The notes: generated by a model not told the origin, from the sequence alone. Positions 8,672 to 18,433 are shown, counted from the first letter of the stretch. The stretch is 64,000 nucleotides of DNA from an uncultured Alistipes sp. (GCA_900539755.1 UQDC01000003.1:62001-126000); one strand, 5' to 3'. Numbers and translations: made by a program.

Positions 8672-9370
8672 ATGAAAATAATCATCAGTCCTTGGAACTC
8701 TCCGGCGCAGAATTGCGCATTGGAAGAATACATGATAACAGAACGTCCAGACGACGTTCTGTTATTGTATAGGAACCGTCCGTCGGTCATCATCGGACGC
8801 AACCAAACCGTTGCAGCCGAAATTGACGAGACCTTTTGCCGTACGCATCAGATCGAAGTAGTCCGCAGATTGTCCGGAGGGGGTACCGTTTACCACGACT
8901 ATGGAAATATCAACTATTCGTTCATAGCCAATAAAGAGGCTTCTCCGGTATTAGATCGTGACTTTCTGACACCGATTGTTACTGTGCTACGACACATCGG
9001 GATCAATGCGACAGTCGGACACCGCAAAGAGCTGCTGGTTGATGGACGGAAAATCTCCGGTACAGCATCACATGTCACCCGCAACCGCCAACTGTTCCAT
9101 GGCACTCTGTTGCATCGGAGTGACTTAGAGGTGCTGCATCACGCGTTACGTGGAGATCGTTCTGTCCGGGGAAAAGGAGTAGCTTCGGTTCCCAGTCCGG
9201 TGGTCAACATGAGCGATCTGCTCGGAAACGATGACACAACAGAGCAATTCCTAAATCTCATTGGCTCCCTCTTGCTCGAATATTACCATTTGGAGGATTA
9301 CACGCCACTTACAGACGACGAGGTAGAACACATTGTAGCCATTTCGCCAAAATACAGCAACGAAATTTAA
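8672..9370 (+). CDS. Lipoate-protein ligase A family protein
   Basis: 232 residues. It carries the biotin/lipoate ligase fold signature RRLSGGGTVYHDYGNINYSF and the substrate loop with the conserved lysine in GRKISGTASH, followed by HGTLLH. It is shorter than E. coli LplA (about 338 residues) and lacks the C-terminal accessory domain, as in many Bacteroidota homologues; it may act as a ligase with a partner, or as a lipoyl or octanoyl transferase. Its place in a cluster that opens with a 2-oxoacid dehydrogenase E1 suggests it lipoylates the E2 partner of that complex. The gene lies 170 bp after the tandem aldolase; no terminator is evident between them. Confidence 0.85.
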   Translation: MKIIISPWNSPAQNCALEEYMITERPDDVLLLYRNRPSVIIGRNQTVAAEIDETFCRTHQIEVVRRLSGGGTVYHDYGNINYSFIANKEASPVLDRDFLTPIVTVLRHIGINATVGHRKELLVDGRKISGTASHVTRNRQLFHGTLLHRSDLEVLHHALRGDRSVRGKGVASVPSPVVNMSDLLGNDDTTEQFLNLIGSLLLEYYHLEDYTPLTDDEVEHIVAISPKYSNEI

Positions 9371-9823
9371 GCATACACCACCTACCTCATAGGCAAAAGA
9401 TCAAACGTAACAACAACACATAGACAGGTCCTCTTGACAAGAGATTGTAACCAAAGGAGAAACTCATCCTGCAAGCCTTATTTGGTTATACTCACTGGAA
9501 TGGATACGGTAAAGTTTGATCCCTTCCCCATAACATACGATAGCGATCAAACAACACAAGATAGTTCTCCGGACATCTTTGGAATTTGACCTATTTTTCT
9601 TAAATTGCCATTCGATTAGCCTGCTGGCACATCGGATAGCTTTTTTATGGTCACTATCGAAACAGCACATACATCCTGTCACGACCGCATTCTCATATAG
9701 AACGTATTCACAGACATCTCTATCAAAAGACAATCATTTTACAATATAGGAGTATGGTTCATTTCTTTGACGCTCCGGCCTGACCTATTTGAACAAAACC
9801 TTGAACACCTAACCTCAATACCT
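9371..9823. other. Non-coding stretch between lplA-like and heparinase-like genes
   Basis: About 450 bp with no convincing gene. A short open frame on the - strand (9464-9733) looks random in composition. The end of the stretch has an AACCTAACC-like word just before the start at 9824. Confidence 0.5.
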
Positions 9824-11851
9824 ATGAAACTTAAAATACTTTTTGGAGTACTGCTGCTCTGTTGCATCACCCCGTCATTTGCAGCGCGAGACTACACAAC
9901 CATCAGTCAGGGTATTCTCGAACGCAAACTCGAACACCCCTATTTGGTTTTCGACAATCAGAGCAAACAGGAGATGCTCGATCGCATTGCCGCTAATCCC
10001 ACCGAGGCACAGATTTTCGATCTGTTGCAACAACAGGGACGACGTCTGTTGTTGACAACTGTCGAACCCGAACCTTTTTTGGATAACGATGCCAACGTAT
10101 ATAACGAGACTTTTGATTTCGAACATTTCGTCGGTTACTATCGGGAAGGGGCTAAATTATTGGCTTTTCTTTACCAAATGACTGGAGATGAGGCCTACGC
10201 ACAAAAGGCATTCCACTACGCTGATCGCCTCTGCGAAATGACCTATTGGGTCTTGGGGCTTCATCGCTACAAGGTGATTCACAAACGTGTATGGCCCTGG
10301 GGCGCCGGGGACGACCAGGTGGTTTTCACCTTTGATCTGCACACCAGTGAGATCGCATTAGCTTTAGGTTTAGTCTATGACTGGATCTATCCGGCGATGG
10401 ATAAAGAACAACGCAACCGCATCCGCAGCGGACTGCTTGAAAATGCCATTCTGCGCGTACGAGGCAACTATGACTACTTCTGGTGGAGTGGGGCATATCG
10501 CTGCAACTGGTCGGCAAGTTGCTACGGAGGTTTGGGCATTGCAGCATTGGCTCTGCTGACCGAAGACCCGAAACTGATCGATGTCGTAGCCCGCAGTTGC
10601 GAAGGCATGGAAAAGAATTTGGAACAATATGGTTCCGACAACGGTTGGGCGGAAGGACGCCATTACTCCATATACGGGCTTCGGGAGTCCATTGCGTTTA
10701 TCGATGCCATCAAACGTTTAACCGATGGAGAAGTCAACCTGTTCCAAGTCGAGGGATGGCAACATCCGGCCGATTTCGGACTGTATGGCATGACCGGAAC
10801 CTTCAATGACGGCTTTTCACCAGGGCCCATCGGCTACTCCTATTTCTACAACAAATTTATTGCCGAGAATCCAGACCCGGCAGCCATGTACTACCTCGAA
10901 AAATATTTCAGTGATGACCGTCGGTCGATGAACTTTTGGGAACTGATTTGGCCACGCCCGACCATTCAGGCTGAGAAACCCACTGTGGCATCCAAATATT
11001 TTCCGAGTATCGATTGGGCCTTCATGCGTAAAGACTTCGGTGAAGAGAATCTGCAGGTTGCCATCAAATGTGCTCCGATGAATGATCCGCACCACGGACA
11101 TTTGGATGCAGGCTCCTTCATCCTGAGTTGGCAAGGTGACATTTTGGTGGGCGAGATGGATCAGAAGGTGTATGATCAGTTCTTCTTCACCGAAGACAGA
11201 TGGAAATACCTGCACGTTCGTAGTCTTTCGCATAATGTCGTCCATGTCAACGGCGAGGAGCAAATTCCATGTAAGCACAAAGATCAACCTTGGATTGAGG
11301 GACTGGGTGGTAAGATTGACAAATTTTACACCTCACCGGCATTCGATTACACGTTGATGGATCCGACCAATGCCTATCCCAAACAGGAGATGAAAGGGTG
11401 GAAACGGGCCATGGTACTCGACAAACGAACCAATGCTGTAATCGTATTGGATCGCATAACTTGTGAGAAAGGGGCCAAAATCGATCTGTTATTCCATCCT
11501 CGAGTAGATGTAACCATCAACGATGGGCACAGTGTCTCCCTGCAAGGGAAACACACCTCCATGGAGATGCAACCTCTGATCAACAGCCCATATGAGGTCA
11601 GTCTTCAAAAGCAGTATGTGGTACGAGTGGTTAAAAATGATCCGATGCAGATTGTTCCCTGTATCTTCACCTCTCTACAAGCACCGGCCAAAGAGACTGT
11701 AGTAGCAACTGTTTTCTACCCTTCTGACCAGAAGAGTACGGCCCAAGAGTTCACACTCGATGAGAGCAGCACGAATCCGATTGTTCGCTACACTTTGGGA
11801 GATCAAACCTATTCCTGGGAATTTGCACCGAACGAAGTAAAGGCTCTTTAG
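9824..11851 (+). CDS. Secreted heparinase II/III-family protein
   Basis: 675 residues from the chosen ATG, which gives a clean signal peptide (MKLKILFGVLLLCCITPSFA, cleaved before ARD). An in-frame upstream start at 9767 would put 19 extra residues before it and is less likely. The N-terminal half is an alpha/alpha toroid (AFHYADRLCEMTYW, GAYRCNWSASCYGG, NGWAEGRHY). The C-terminal half is beta-rich and holds the heparinase II/III signature HHGHLDAGSFIL. Family members are polysaccharide lyases that cleave uronic-acid-containing chains. With the DUF4861-like and GH37-like genes that follow and the nearby rhamnose operon, a role in breaking down a rhamnose- and uronate-containing glycan is inferred. 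No SusC/SusD pair is nearby. Confidence 0.8.
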   Translation: MKLKILFGVLLLCCITPSFAARDYTTISQGILERKLEHPYLVFDNQSKQEMLDRIAANPTEAQIFDLLQQQGRRLLLTTVEPEPFLDNDANVYNETFDFEHFVGYYREGAKLLAFLYQMTGDEAYAQKAFHYADRLCEMTYWVLGLHRYKVIHKRVWPWGAGDDQVVFTFDLHTSEIALALGLVYDWIYPAMDKEQRNRIRSGLLENAILRVRGNYDYFWWSGAYRCNWSASCYGGLGIAALALLTEDPKLIDVVARSCEGMEKNLEQYGSDNGWAEGRHYSIYGLRESIAFIDAIKRLTDGEVNLFQVEGWQHPADFGLYGMTGTFNDGFSPGPIGYSYFYNKFIAENPDPAAMYYLEKYFSDDRRSMNFWELIWPRPTIQAEKPTVASKYFPSIDWAFMRKDFGEENLQVAIKCAPMNDPHHGHLDAGSFILSWQGDILVGEMDQKVYDQFFFTEDRWKYLHVRSLSHNVVHVNGEEQIPCKHKDQPWIEGLGGKIDKFYTSPAFDYTLMDPTNAYPKQEMKGWKRAMVLDKRTNAVIVLDRITCEKGAKIDLLFHPRVDVTINDGHSVSLQGKHTSMEMQPLINSPYEVSLQKQYVVRVVKNDPMQIVPCIFTSLQAPAKETVVATVFYPSDQKSTAQEFTLDESSTNPIVRYTLGDQTYSWEFAPNEVKAL

Positions 11852-11944
11852 TACAAATCGCAGATATAACATTTAGGCTCTGCAACAGCTTTATTACCAT
11901 AGCTTCCCTCAGACGTAGCAGATCGGAATAAATCATTACTTACA

Positions 11945-11984
11945 ATCTCCCGGACCTAATGAAGATCCGGGAGATTTTTATTAT
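11945..11984 (+). terminator. Terminator after the heparinase-like gene
   Basis: Stem AATCTCCCGGA / TCCGGGAGATT with an 11-nt loop, then TTTTATTATT. The gene ends 93 bp upstream. Confidence 0.8.
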
Positions 11985-12201
11985 TCGACAGTTCAACTCA
12001 ACACAATTAACCCCGACATTTACCGCTCCTCAAGCTAAACAACATAAAATCGCCCAATATTCTCCTCCGTATTCGGATATTCACAAACGATCTCAAACTT
12101 CTACACTTAGCATCCTGGGCCATTCGTGCATGTAAAAAAAATTTGTATCTTTATTTGACCTATAAACAAAACCTTAACAAAACCTAAATTTTGTTTCGCA
12201 C

Positions 12202-13578
12202 ATGCAATCACATTACCTATTGACCATTCTGGGAACCTTTTTACTGATCTTACCAGTAAAAGGTGCTGATTATCCTTGGTATACGCAGGGTGATTTCGCC
12301 CCTGCACAACGCCTCGAATTCGAAGTCACAAACCCCACAAATCTGGAACGCCCCAACACTCCTGTTATCATCAAACGGGAGAATTTTCCATTGGCAGACC
12401 TGCATGAAATGATGATTACAGTGGTTGACCCGACAGGTGATCCCCGTCCTGCCCCATCCGATTCGGTGCTGAACGTGCAGGGAGGGCATCAACTGCGCGA
12501 GGAACACAACGGTCGCATGGTTTTTCACCAATTAGATGATCTGGATAAAGACGGCATTTGGGATGAGCTTTTCTTCCAACTCGACATGAAACCCAACGAG
12601 ACTCGCACGATCTATATCTATTTGGGAGAGAACATCCGAGGATGGAACAGGCACCACACCCATGCCAATATCGGCAGCTACTGTCGCCACATCATGCCAT
12701 TTTGGGAGACCGAAGAGGTAGGATGGAAAATTTGGTTTGCCAACAGTGTCGATGCCTATGGGAAACGTAAACCCACATTGGTTTCGCCCATTCTTTATAC
12801 CCAAAACATCGACGGATATGGGATCGCCAACCTGAATCACGATTACGGTTCAGACATTCAAGAGGTGGCTCCCTCATTCGGAGCCAGTGCCATTTGCCTG
12901 TTCGAATTTCCCGATGATCCCGACTCGGTCTCGATGCCTCGCAAAACTCCAGCCAAACAGCGTTTGCATCCTGAATCACTGTGGAACGCCGGACAGATCT
13001 CCGACACTCGTTATGCATACGATGTGATCGTCAATGGTCCCTTACGCTCTACAATCCGAATCAAAGGGATGAATTGGGACACCGGCAACGGTTATTACGA
13101 ATACGAACAATACTACACGGCATACGCTCATCAAAATTATTGCATATCTAAAGTGCATTATACAACCTTCCAACCCAACGGTTCAGGTGTATTGATGGGC
13201 TGCGGCATGAAAAAGAAGCCTCAGGAGGACAATTTCATTCAAAAAAACGGCTACTTGATCTCGTCAGGACCGGAAGAGGTACGAGACCCCGAAAAGATTG
13301 ATCAACGCGATAATATCGTAGTGGACTTTATCGGTGGCGCCATCATTGTTAAAGAGGAGTACAAACCCGAATATCAATATATTCCTGCCTATACGGGCAA
13401 TCACGTTTTTCGAGTAACACCCGATAAAGACAACACTTACGAATATATGGTTTGCACCGCCTGGAGCGAAGGGACGAAATTGACCAATAAAGAGGAGTTC
13501 AATCAGTATGTTGATCGGATGGCTATCGAGTTCAATAACCCGATTACCTACAAATTTATCCAACTCCAAAGCAAATAA
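12202..13578 (+). CDS. Secreted DUF4861-like protein
   Basis: 458 residues with a signal peptide (MQSHYLLTILGTFLLILPVKG). It resembles the DUF4861 family, often encoded in Bacteroidota polysaccharide loci acting on rhamnogalacturonan-type glycans; the family assignment is from memory of the domain. The body is beta-rich. A calcium-binding-like loop DLDKDGIWDELFF sits near residues 110-125. Other landmarks are GYGIANLNHDYGSD, GMKKKPQEDN and a C-terminal TAWSEGTKLTNKEEF, which are typical of the family. It lies between the heparinase-like and GH37-like genes on the same strand and may act on the same substrate. A terminator after the previous gene implies its own promoter; a TATCTTTA box lies at about 12147. 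Confidence 0.7.
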   Translation: MQSHYLLTILGTFLLILPVKGADYPWYTQGDFAPAQRLEFEVTNPTNLERPNTPVIIKRENFPLADLHEMMITVVDPTGDPRPAPSDSVLNVQGGHQLREEHNGRMVFHQLDDLDKDGIWDELFFQLDMKPNETRTIYIYLGENIRGWNRHHTHANIGSYCRHIMPFWETEEVGWKIWFANSVDAYGKRKPTLVSPILYTQNIDGYGIANLNHDYGSDIQEVAPSFGASAICLFEFPDDPDSVSMPRKTPAKQRLHPESLWNAGQISDTRYAYDVIVNGPLRSTIRIKGMNWDTGNGYYEYEQYYTAYAHQNYCISKVHYTTFQPNGSGVLMGCGMKKKPQEDNFIQKNGYLISSGPEEVRDPEKIDQRDNIVVDFIGGAIIVKEEYKPEYQYIPAYTGNHVFRVTPDKDNTYEYMVCTAWSEGTKLTNKEEFNQYVDRMAIEFNNPITYKFIQLQSK

Positions 13579-13824
13579 CTTTCAAATTGACTAGATTGTT
13601 ATAACCGGAAGAGGGACATACGTTTATTTACGACTGTCACACTCTTCCGGTTCATTTACATCCACCACGTTATACTCATGTGGAAACAAACTCAGCCAAT
13701 TTATTGTTGGTATAATTCCGACACAGGTTGGAACGACGTTTACTCATCATTTACAGATTTCCAACCAAGATCTACAAAAACACGTCTATCTCGCTCATTT
13801 CTCTAAACTACACCCAAATCAACC

Positions 13825-15189
13825 ATGAAAATTTCACCTGTGCTCAGAACAATTTGTATCACTCTATGCCTTTATGGTGGAACAATTCAAGCTCAGACAA
13901 CACCTGAACCACTATATCCAGAGAAATGGTCCGAAGTCGAAAACTACATTCGGGATAATTGGATGGAGTTTGTCGAGAGCAATCCCCGCCTTCCTAAACC
14001 CTATTCCTATGCGTTGAATCCGGGAACTCTCTATTATTACGATCTCTATTTCATTAACGATGCACTTCTCAAACAGGGATTCATCGAACAGGCCCGTAAT
14101 AATCTCGACTGCTTTATTTATATCGCGGATTCGCTCTCCTTTATTCCGAATGCTTTCGGTTGGGGAGAGAGTCGCAGCCAGTTGCCTTTCTTTTCGATGA
14201 TGGTCCGCGATTATTATGAAAAAACCGGAGACAAAGAGTGGCTCAAACAGGCTTATCCGGCTGTTCTGAAAGAGTATGATTTTTGGACAAATCGTAATGG
14301 GAACCAGATCGAAGATCACAGCACCTCGATTCCAGGATTACAACGCTTCGGTCAACATGCCGACACAGCCGAATTGCTCGAATTTTATGATCGTGTTCTG
14401 TTTTATCGGTTTCACGTTTCGCGGGATGTTCCCGACTCGACCAAATTAAGAATCGCAGCACAACGTCTGGCGGAATGTGAATCTATGGACTTTACACCCC
14501 GTTATTACGGGCGGTGCATGGATTTTATCCCGGTCGACCTAAACGCGAATCTCTACCAATATGAGCTCAATTTTGCCTATTTCGAAAAGGAATTGGGAGT
14601 TAAGGGTAACGTAAATTGGGTAAAAGCTGCAAAAAAACGTGCAGTTTTAATGAAAAAATATTTGTGGTCACCCCAACGAGGATTAATGTTAGATTACGAT
14701 TATGTCAATGGGAAACATACCGAAATATCCTGCATTACCAGTTTTACAGCCCTGATGTGGCACGTCATCGAAGGAGCCCAAGCCGAGGAGATGAAAAACA
14801 ATCTATTGCGGGAATTGGAGGTTAAAAGCGGATTGACAGTCTGCTCGGAATCCCAAGAAGATATCCCGTACCAATTCGGACGCACGGCGATTTGGGGATC
14901 GATGCAATTCCAGGCCATGAAAGGGTTGATCAAAGCAGGATTTCGTGAAGATGCCGAACGTGTCGCCCTCAAATACCTCAATATGGTAACCAAAAACTAT
15001 GTCGATCCCTACCCCGATCAATATATTCCACACAAAACGCGCACTTTGGTAAAACGCCCCTATGGGTGCTTATGGGAAAAATTTACCCACGACGGAGACA
15101 TCAATGACAACGAATATTACAGCAGTCCAATTTTAGGGTTTACAGCAGCACCCTACATTTTGGCATTGGAGATCATCCGCAACAAATAA
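13825..15189 (+). CDS. Secreted GH37-like (trehalase-family) glycosidase
   Basis: 454 residues with a signal peptide (MKISPVLRTICITLCLYGGTIQA). The sequence follows the alpha/alpha-barrel of GH37: YYYDLYFI for the YWDSYF region, FGWGESRSQLPFFSMM for the RSQPP motif, ESMDFTPRYYG for the ESGWDFSSRW region with the general-acid Asp kept, DFIPVDLNANLYQYE, and a C-terminal EKFTHDGDINDNEYYSSP. It is smaller than classical trehalases (about 540 residues), and trehalose need not be the substrate. With the flanking heparinase-like and DUF4861-like genes, a glycosidase acting on oligosaccharides released outside the cell or in the periplasm is more likely. Confidence 0.7.
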   Translation: MKISPVLRTICITLCLYGGTIQAQTTPEPLYPEKWSEVENYIRDNWMEFVESNPRLPKPYSYALNPGTLYYYDLYFINDALLKQGFIEQARNNLDCFIYIADSLSFIPNAFGWGESRSQLPFFSMMVRDYYEKTGDKEWLKQAYPAVLKEYDFWTNRNGNQIEDHSTSIPGLQRFGQHADTAELLEFYDRVLFYRFHVSRDVPDSTKLRIAAQRLAECESMDFTPRYYGRCMDFIPVDLNANLYQYELNFAYFEKELGVKGNVNWVKAAKKRAVLMKKYLWSPQRGLMLDYDYVNGKHTEISCITSFTALMWHVIEGAQAEEMKNNLLRELEVKSGLTVCSESQEDIPYQFGRTAIWGSMQFQAMKGLIKAGFREDAERVALKYLNMVTKNYVDPYPDQYIPHKTRTLVKRPYGCLWEKFTHDGDINDNEYYSSPILGFTAAPYILALEIIRNK

Positions 15190-15300
15190 ACCTCATAAAA
15201 CAGATGCTTTCCCCCGCAGTAAGGTTGTACCACAAATACCCCCTCATTGCTTTCTGCAGACTCAACAAAAAGCATCTTAAAACATTCCACAATATTAATA

Positions 15301-15340
15301 AGAGAGCGGGAAGACTTAAGAGTCTTCCCGCTCTCTTTAT
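15301..15340 (+). terminator. Strong terminator after the GH37-like gene
   Basis: Perfect 16-bp stem AGAGAGCGGGAAGACT / AGTCTTCCCGCTCTCT with a TAAG loop, then TTTAT. It sits between convergent genes (GH37-like on +, rhaM on -) and may serve both. Confidence 0.85.
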
Positions 15341-15465
15341 CACTATGATGCATGCAAATCAAACGATCACGCGCACTTGTTTACTGGGACAAGTCCCGGC
15401 AAACGACCAAACCAAACCATTATTAAACTAAGCGTTGTGTCGTTGATTGCTATGCACAAGCACGT

Positions 15466-15780
15466 TTACTCCAAATAAAAGAGTTCTGGCAGTGGGATCG
15501 ATACCGGTGAATTGTCAGGATTTGTCTCCATGATATCGGCCATGTAATCCCACCATTTCTGAACAATCGGAGTCGGACCCAGATCCTGTGAGGTCTGTTC
15601 TCCTTTGATTTTCTGTACCGCGAACAGAATATTAGTCTCTTTATCCCAGAAAATCGAGTAGTCGTACACACCCGAATCTTTCAGCATTTTGACCAATTCC
15701 GGCCAAATCTCGTTATGACGCTTCTGGTACTCGGCTTCGAAACCGGGTTTCAGCTTCATTTTAAAAGCGCATCTCATCAT
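15466..15780 (-). CDS. rhaM: L-rhamnose mutarotase
   Basis: 104 residues, the size of the RhaM/YiiL family, which interconverts alpha and beta anomers of L-rhamnose. Family landmarks: an N-terminal MKLKPGFEAEYQKRHNEIWPEL with the catalytic-site His, YDYSIFWD, and the C-terminal tryptophan pair in QKWWDYMADIM followed by a Pro-rich tail. The second Met (residue 2) is an equally good start. It is the last gene of the rhaB-rhaA-rhaT-rhaM operon on the - strand, 66 bp after rhaT. Confidence 0.92.
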   Translation of the reverse strand: MMRCAFKMKLKPGFEAEYQKRHNEIWPELVKMLKDSGVYDYSIFWDKETNILFAVQKIKGEQTSQDLGPTPIVQKWWDYMADIMETNPDNSPVSIPLPELFYLE

Positions 15781-15846
15781 TTTGAATGAAGTTTTATTGG
15801 TTAATAATATTCCGGAATATGTCCGGAAGCGTTCAGGTTATTACAA

Positions 15847-16893
15847 TTAATTTCCAAAAACCATTCTAAGCAGAGGTTCGGCAAATGATGCAAAAATCAA
15901 AATAGCCAAACCTACAACCAACACTCCGATGGTCTTTCTATTGCAGCCTTTCCACTCCTTGAGAATAATTCCCCAAACGTTGCTGAACACCACATTCAGT
16001 GCCATCAAAATGCAGAATGAGAGCGTCATCAACGATTCCGAAGAGGTCAGGAATCCTTTGCCAATCGACAAACCGAAAAATTGGCTGTACCACAACGCTC
16101 CAGCCAAAAGGCAGAACAAAGCATTGTTTGCCCAAACATTGGTCTTTTTATAATCTCCCCAAGTCTTATTTTTCTGATTCTGGTAGAAACAGTAAATTGC
16201 ATTGGTCACAAATCCACCCAACGTTACCAAGAAGGTAGCAGGCAAAGTTCTGAAAATTTCACTTGTTTCTGCAAAGGAGACACTCTTGCCAAATTCGAGG
16301 CCGACATTAAAGCAACCACTCATAAAACCGGCCAACAGAGCAATGATAATACCTTTGGGGAAGTTGAAATCCTTAACAACAGCCTTTTTCTCCTCCTCAG
16401 AAAGTGAAGCTGACTTCATTGATCCGGCAACACCGATCACAGCAATGCCAATCAATGTAATTACCACGCCCACAATGACCGACGCTGTTAATTTAGAGAG
16501 TGCGTCCAGTTCGGGGAAGAAGAGGTTGAGCAACACCGGAGCCATGATGGTACCGAGACCGGCACAAGTACCCAAAGCGATACTCTGTCCCAATGCGACT
16601 CCGAGATAACGCATCGACAAGCCGAAGGTCAGACCACCTACCCCCCACAGTACTCCGAAGAAGATAGTCATCCAAATGTTGAAGGCATTGGCGGAAGTAA
16701 ACAGTTCAAACAGACTGTGTCCAGAAGGAACGGCCAGCAGAGCACCCAAGAAAGGCAACACCAACCACGCGAATACTCCCTGCACAATCCAATAAGATTC
16801 CCAGCTCCAGTTTTTGATTTTGTTGATCGGCACATAGCAGCTCGACTGACCGAAACTGCCTATAGCGATAATCAACAATCCTAACACGATTTC
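15847..16893 (-). CDS. rhaT: L-rhamnose/H+ symporter
   Basis: Inner-membrane rhamnose-proton symporter of the drug/metabolite transporter superfamily, with ten predicted membrane segments. The family opening is clear: a first helix EIVLGLLIIAIGSFG followed by SSCYVPINKIKNWSWESYW. I place the start at the ATG of MEIVLGLL (348 residues). An in-frame ATG at 16923 would add ten residues but would put the start codon inside the base of a perfect inverted repeat (16923-16961), and relatives begin close to the first helix. It is third in the rha operon, after the isomerase. Confidence 0.9.
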   Translation of the reverse strand, partial: EIVLGLLIIAIGSFGQSSCYVPINKIKNWSWESYWIVQGVFAWLVLPFLGALLAVPSGHSLFELFTSANAFNIWMTIFFGVLWGVGGLTFGLSMRYLGVALGQSIALGTCAGLGTIMAPVLLNLFFPELDALSKLTASVIVGVVITLIGIAVIGVAGSMKSASLSEEEKKAVVKDFNFPKGIIIALLAGFMSGCFNVGLEFGKSVSFAETSEIFRTLPATFLVTLGGFVTNAIYCFYQNQKNKTWGDYKKTNVWANNALFCLLAGALWYSQFFGLSIGKGFLTSSESLMTLSFCILMALNVVFSNVWGIILKEWKGCNRKTIGVLVVGLAILIFASFAEPLLRMVFGN

Positions 16894-16922
16894 CATAAGA
16901 TCAGTAGTATTTATATGAGCCA

Positions 16923-16961
16923 TCCGTACATGGAGCTCAAAATCGATCTTCCATGTACGGA
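16923..16961. repeat. Perfect 12-bp inverted repeat between rhaA and rhaT
   Basis: TCCGTACATGGA and TCCATGTACGGA flank a 15-nt spacer. In the - strand mRNA it forms a stem between the rhaA stop and the rhaT start. There is no T tract. It could tune expression of rhaT relative to rhaA, protect an mRNA end, or be a protein-binding dyad. Confidence 0.7.
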
Positions 16962-16990
16962 CAGTTCAAACAGTTAGCAAAAGCTGAGAA

Positions 16991-18244
16991 TTAACGTTTC
17001 GAGGTCACCTCTTTTTCATACGTCTCGATCTCCGCGATATAATCTTCGGCAACCGGAGTATTGTTCTTCAAGCAGAAGTAGTCGTAAACAGCTGACCATG
17101 GCAGGCTCTTAGCCTCTTCGAGAGTTGCCAAACGCTGGAAGAAACGACCTGATGACTCGTAGTCACGCAGCTGTTTAATCGGAGAGAGCAGTGCCTGCAA
17201 GAAAGCTTTCTGGGTTGCACGGCTACCGATTACATAAGCACCGATACGGTTGATAGATGCATCGAAGTAGTCCAAACCGATGTTAACTTTATTCAAGGCA
17301 TCAGCCCAAACGATCTCCTGAGCCAGCATAGCCACACTGTCGTTCAGAATTACGACATGGTCGCTATCCCAACGTACCGGACGGCTCACGTGCAGCAAGA
17401 TTTCAGGAGTGAAGAGCAACAGTGAAGAGATCTTGTCATAGGTCTCCTCGGTCGGATGGAAGTGACCCATATCGAGGGTAGCCATCATACCGTTCTGTAC
17501 TGCATAGCCCATATAGAACTCATGTGAACCAACGGTATAGCTTTCCAAACCTACACCAAATACTTTACTTTCAACTGCATCTTTTACATTCGGGCATTTT
17601 ACTGCAAAGATCTGATCCAAAGAATCTTTCAACAGAGAACGATAGTAATAACGATTAACGGTCAGATCTTTTGAACCATCATGGATCCACAGGTTGTGGC
17701 AAGCTTTGTCGCCCAACTGACGCCCCATCTCCTCAGCAATCTTACGGCTGCGGATGGTGTGCTCGATCCAGAAATCGCGAACCGCTTTGTCAGGATTTGC
17801 CAACGACAAGTCACCACTCAACGGATGTGAGAAGCTGGTGCTGTTGAAATCGAGTTTCATGTTGTTGGCCTTTGCCCAATCGATCCAGCTTTGGAAATGA
17901 CGAGGCTCGATCTGGTTACGATCGACCTTTTCACCTTTGAAGTCGCCATAGATAGCATGCAGGCTCAAACGATGTGAACCCGGGATCAAGGTTTTCACCT
18001 TCTCGATATCCTGACGTACTTCGTCGATATTACGAGCTTTGCCCGGATAATTACCAGTTGCCTGGATACCGCCTGACAACTGACCGTCTGGATTCTCAAA
18101 ACCGGTTACATCATCGGTCTGCCAGCAGTGCAGTGACAACGAAATATTCTGCAATTTTTTCAACGCCTCGTCGGTATCAACACCGATCTGTGCATAGCGC
18201 TCTTTAGCGGCCTCATAGGCCTTAATGATTTGTGCTTCTTTCAT
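16991..18244 (-). CDS. rhaA: L-rhamnose isomerase
   Basis: 417 residues, the usual length of RhaA, which converts L-rhamnose to L-rhamnulose with Mn2+/Zn2+ in the cytosol. Recognisable blocks are SLHCWQTDDVTGFE and GGIQATGNYPGKARN near the N-terminus, SLHAIYGDF, DFNSTSFSHPL, LWIHDGSKD, ATLDMGHFHPTEETYDKISSLL and VRWDSDHVVIL, which carry the metal- and substrate-binding Asp/His residues of the family. It is second in the operon, 189 bp after rhaB, followed by the inverted repeat before rhaT. Confidence 0.95.
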   Translation of the reverse strand: MKEAQIIKAYEAAKERYAQIGVDTDEALKKLQNISLSLHCWQTDDVTGFENPDGQLSGGIQATGNYPGKARNIDEVRQDIEKVKTLIPGSHRLSLHAIYGDFKGEKVDRNQIEPRHFQSWIDWAKANNMKLDFNSTSFSHPLSGDLSLANPDKAVRDFWIEHTIRSRKIAEEMGRQLGDKACHNLWIHDGSKDLTVNRYYYRSLLKDSLDQIFAVKCPNVKDAVESKVFGVGLESYTVGSHEFYMGYAVQNGMMATLDMGHFHPTEETYDKISSLLLFTPEILLHVSRPVRWDSDHVVILNDSVAMLAQEIVWADALNKVNIGLDYFDASINRIGAYVIGSRATQKAFLQALLSPIKQLRDYESSGRFFQRLATLEEAKSLPWSAVYDYFCLKNNTPVAEDYIAEIETYEKEVTSKR

Positions 18245-18433
18245 AGTCAGTTTATGGTTGTTTATGTTTTACTAACTTTTTATCGATCAAATAGCAAATC
18301 TGTCATTTACGACTTTTGCTCCTGTCTATTTCAAAACAAAACGTTGGAGGACACGGCAGCATCTATCAAAACGACATCAACATGCTTTTCCATAGAGTCA
18401 ACCACATCCCTACGTTCCCTCAAAAAATGCCTA

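Noticed and set aside
9464..9733. 89-codon open frame on the - strand
   Set aside because: No recognisable motif, Cys-rich random composition, and no promoter or neighbour to support it.
9767..9823. Upstream start for the heparinase-like gene
   Set aside because: It would bury the signal peptide behind 19 charged residues; the ATG at 9824 gives a normal signal sequence.
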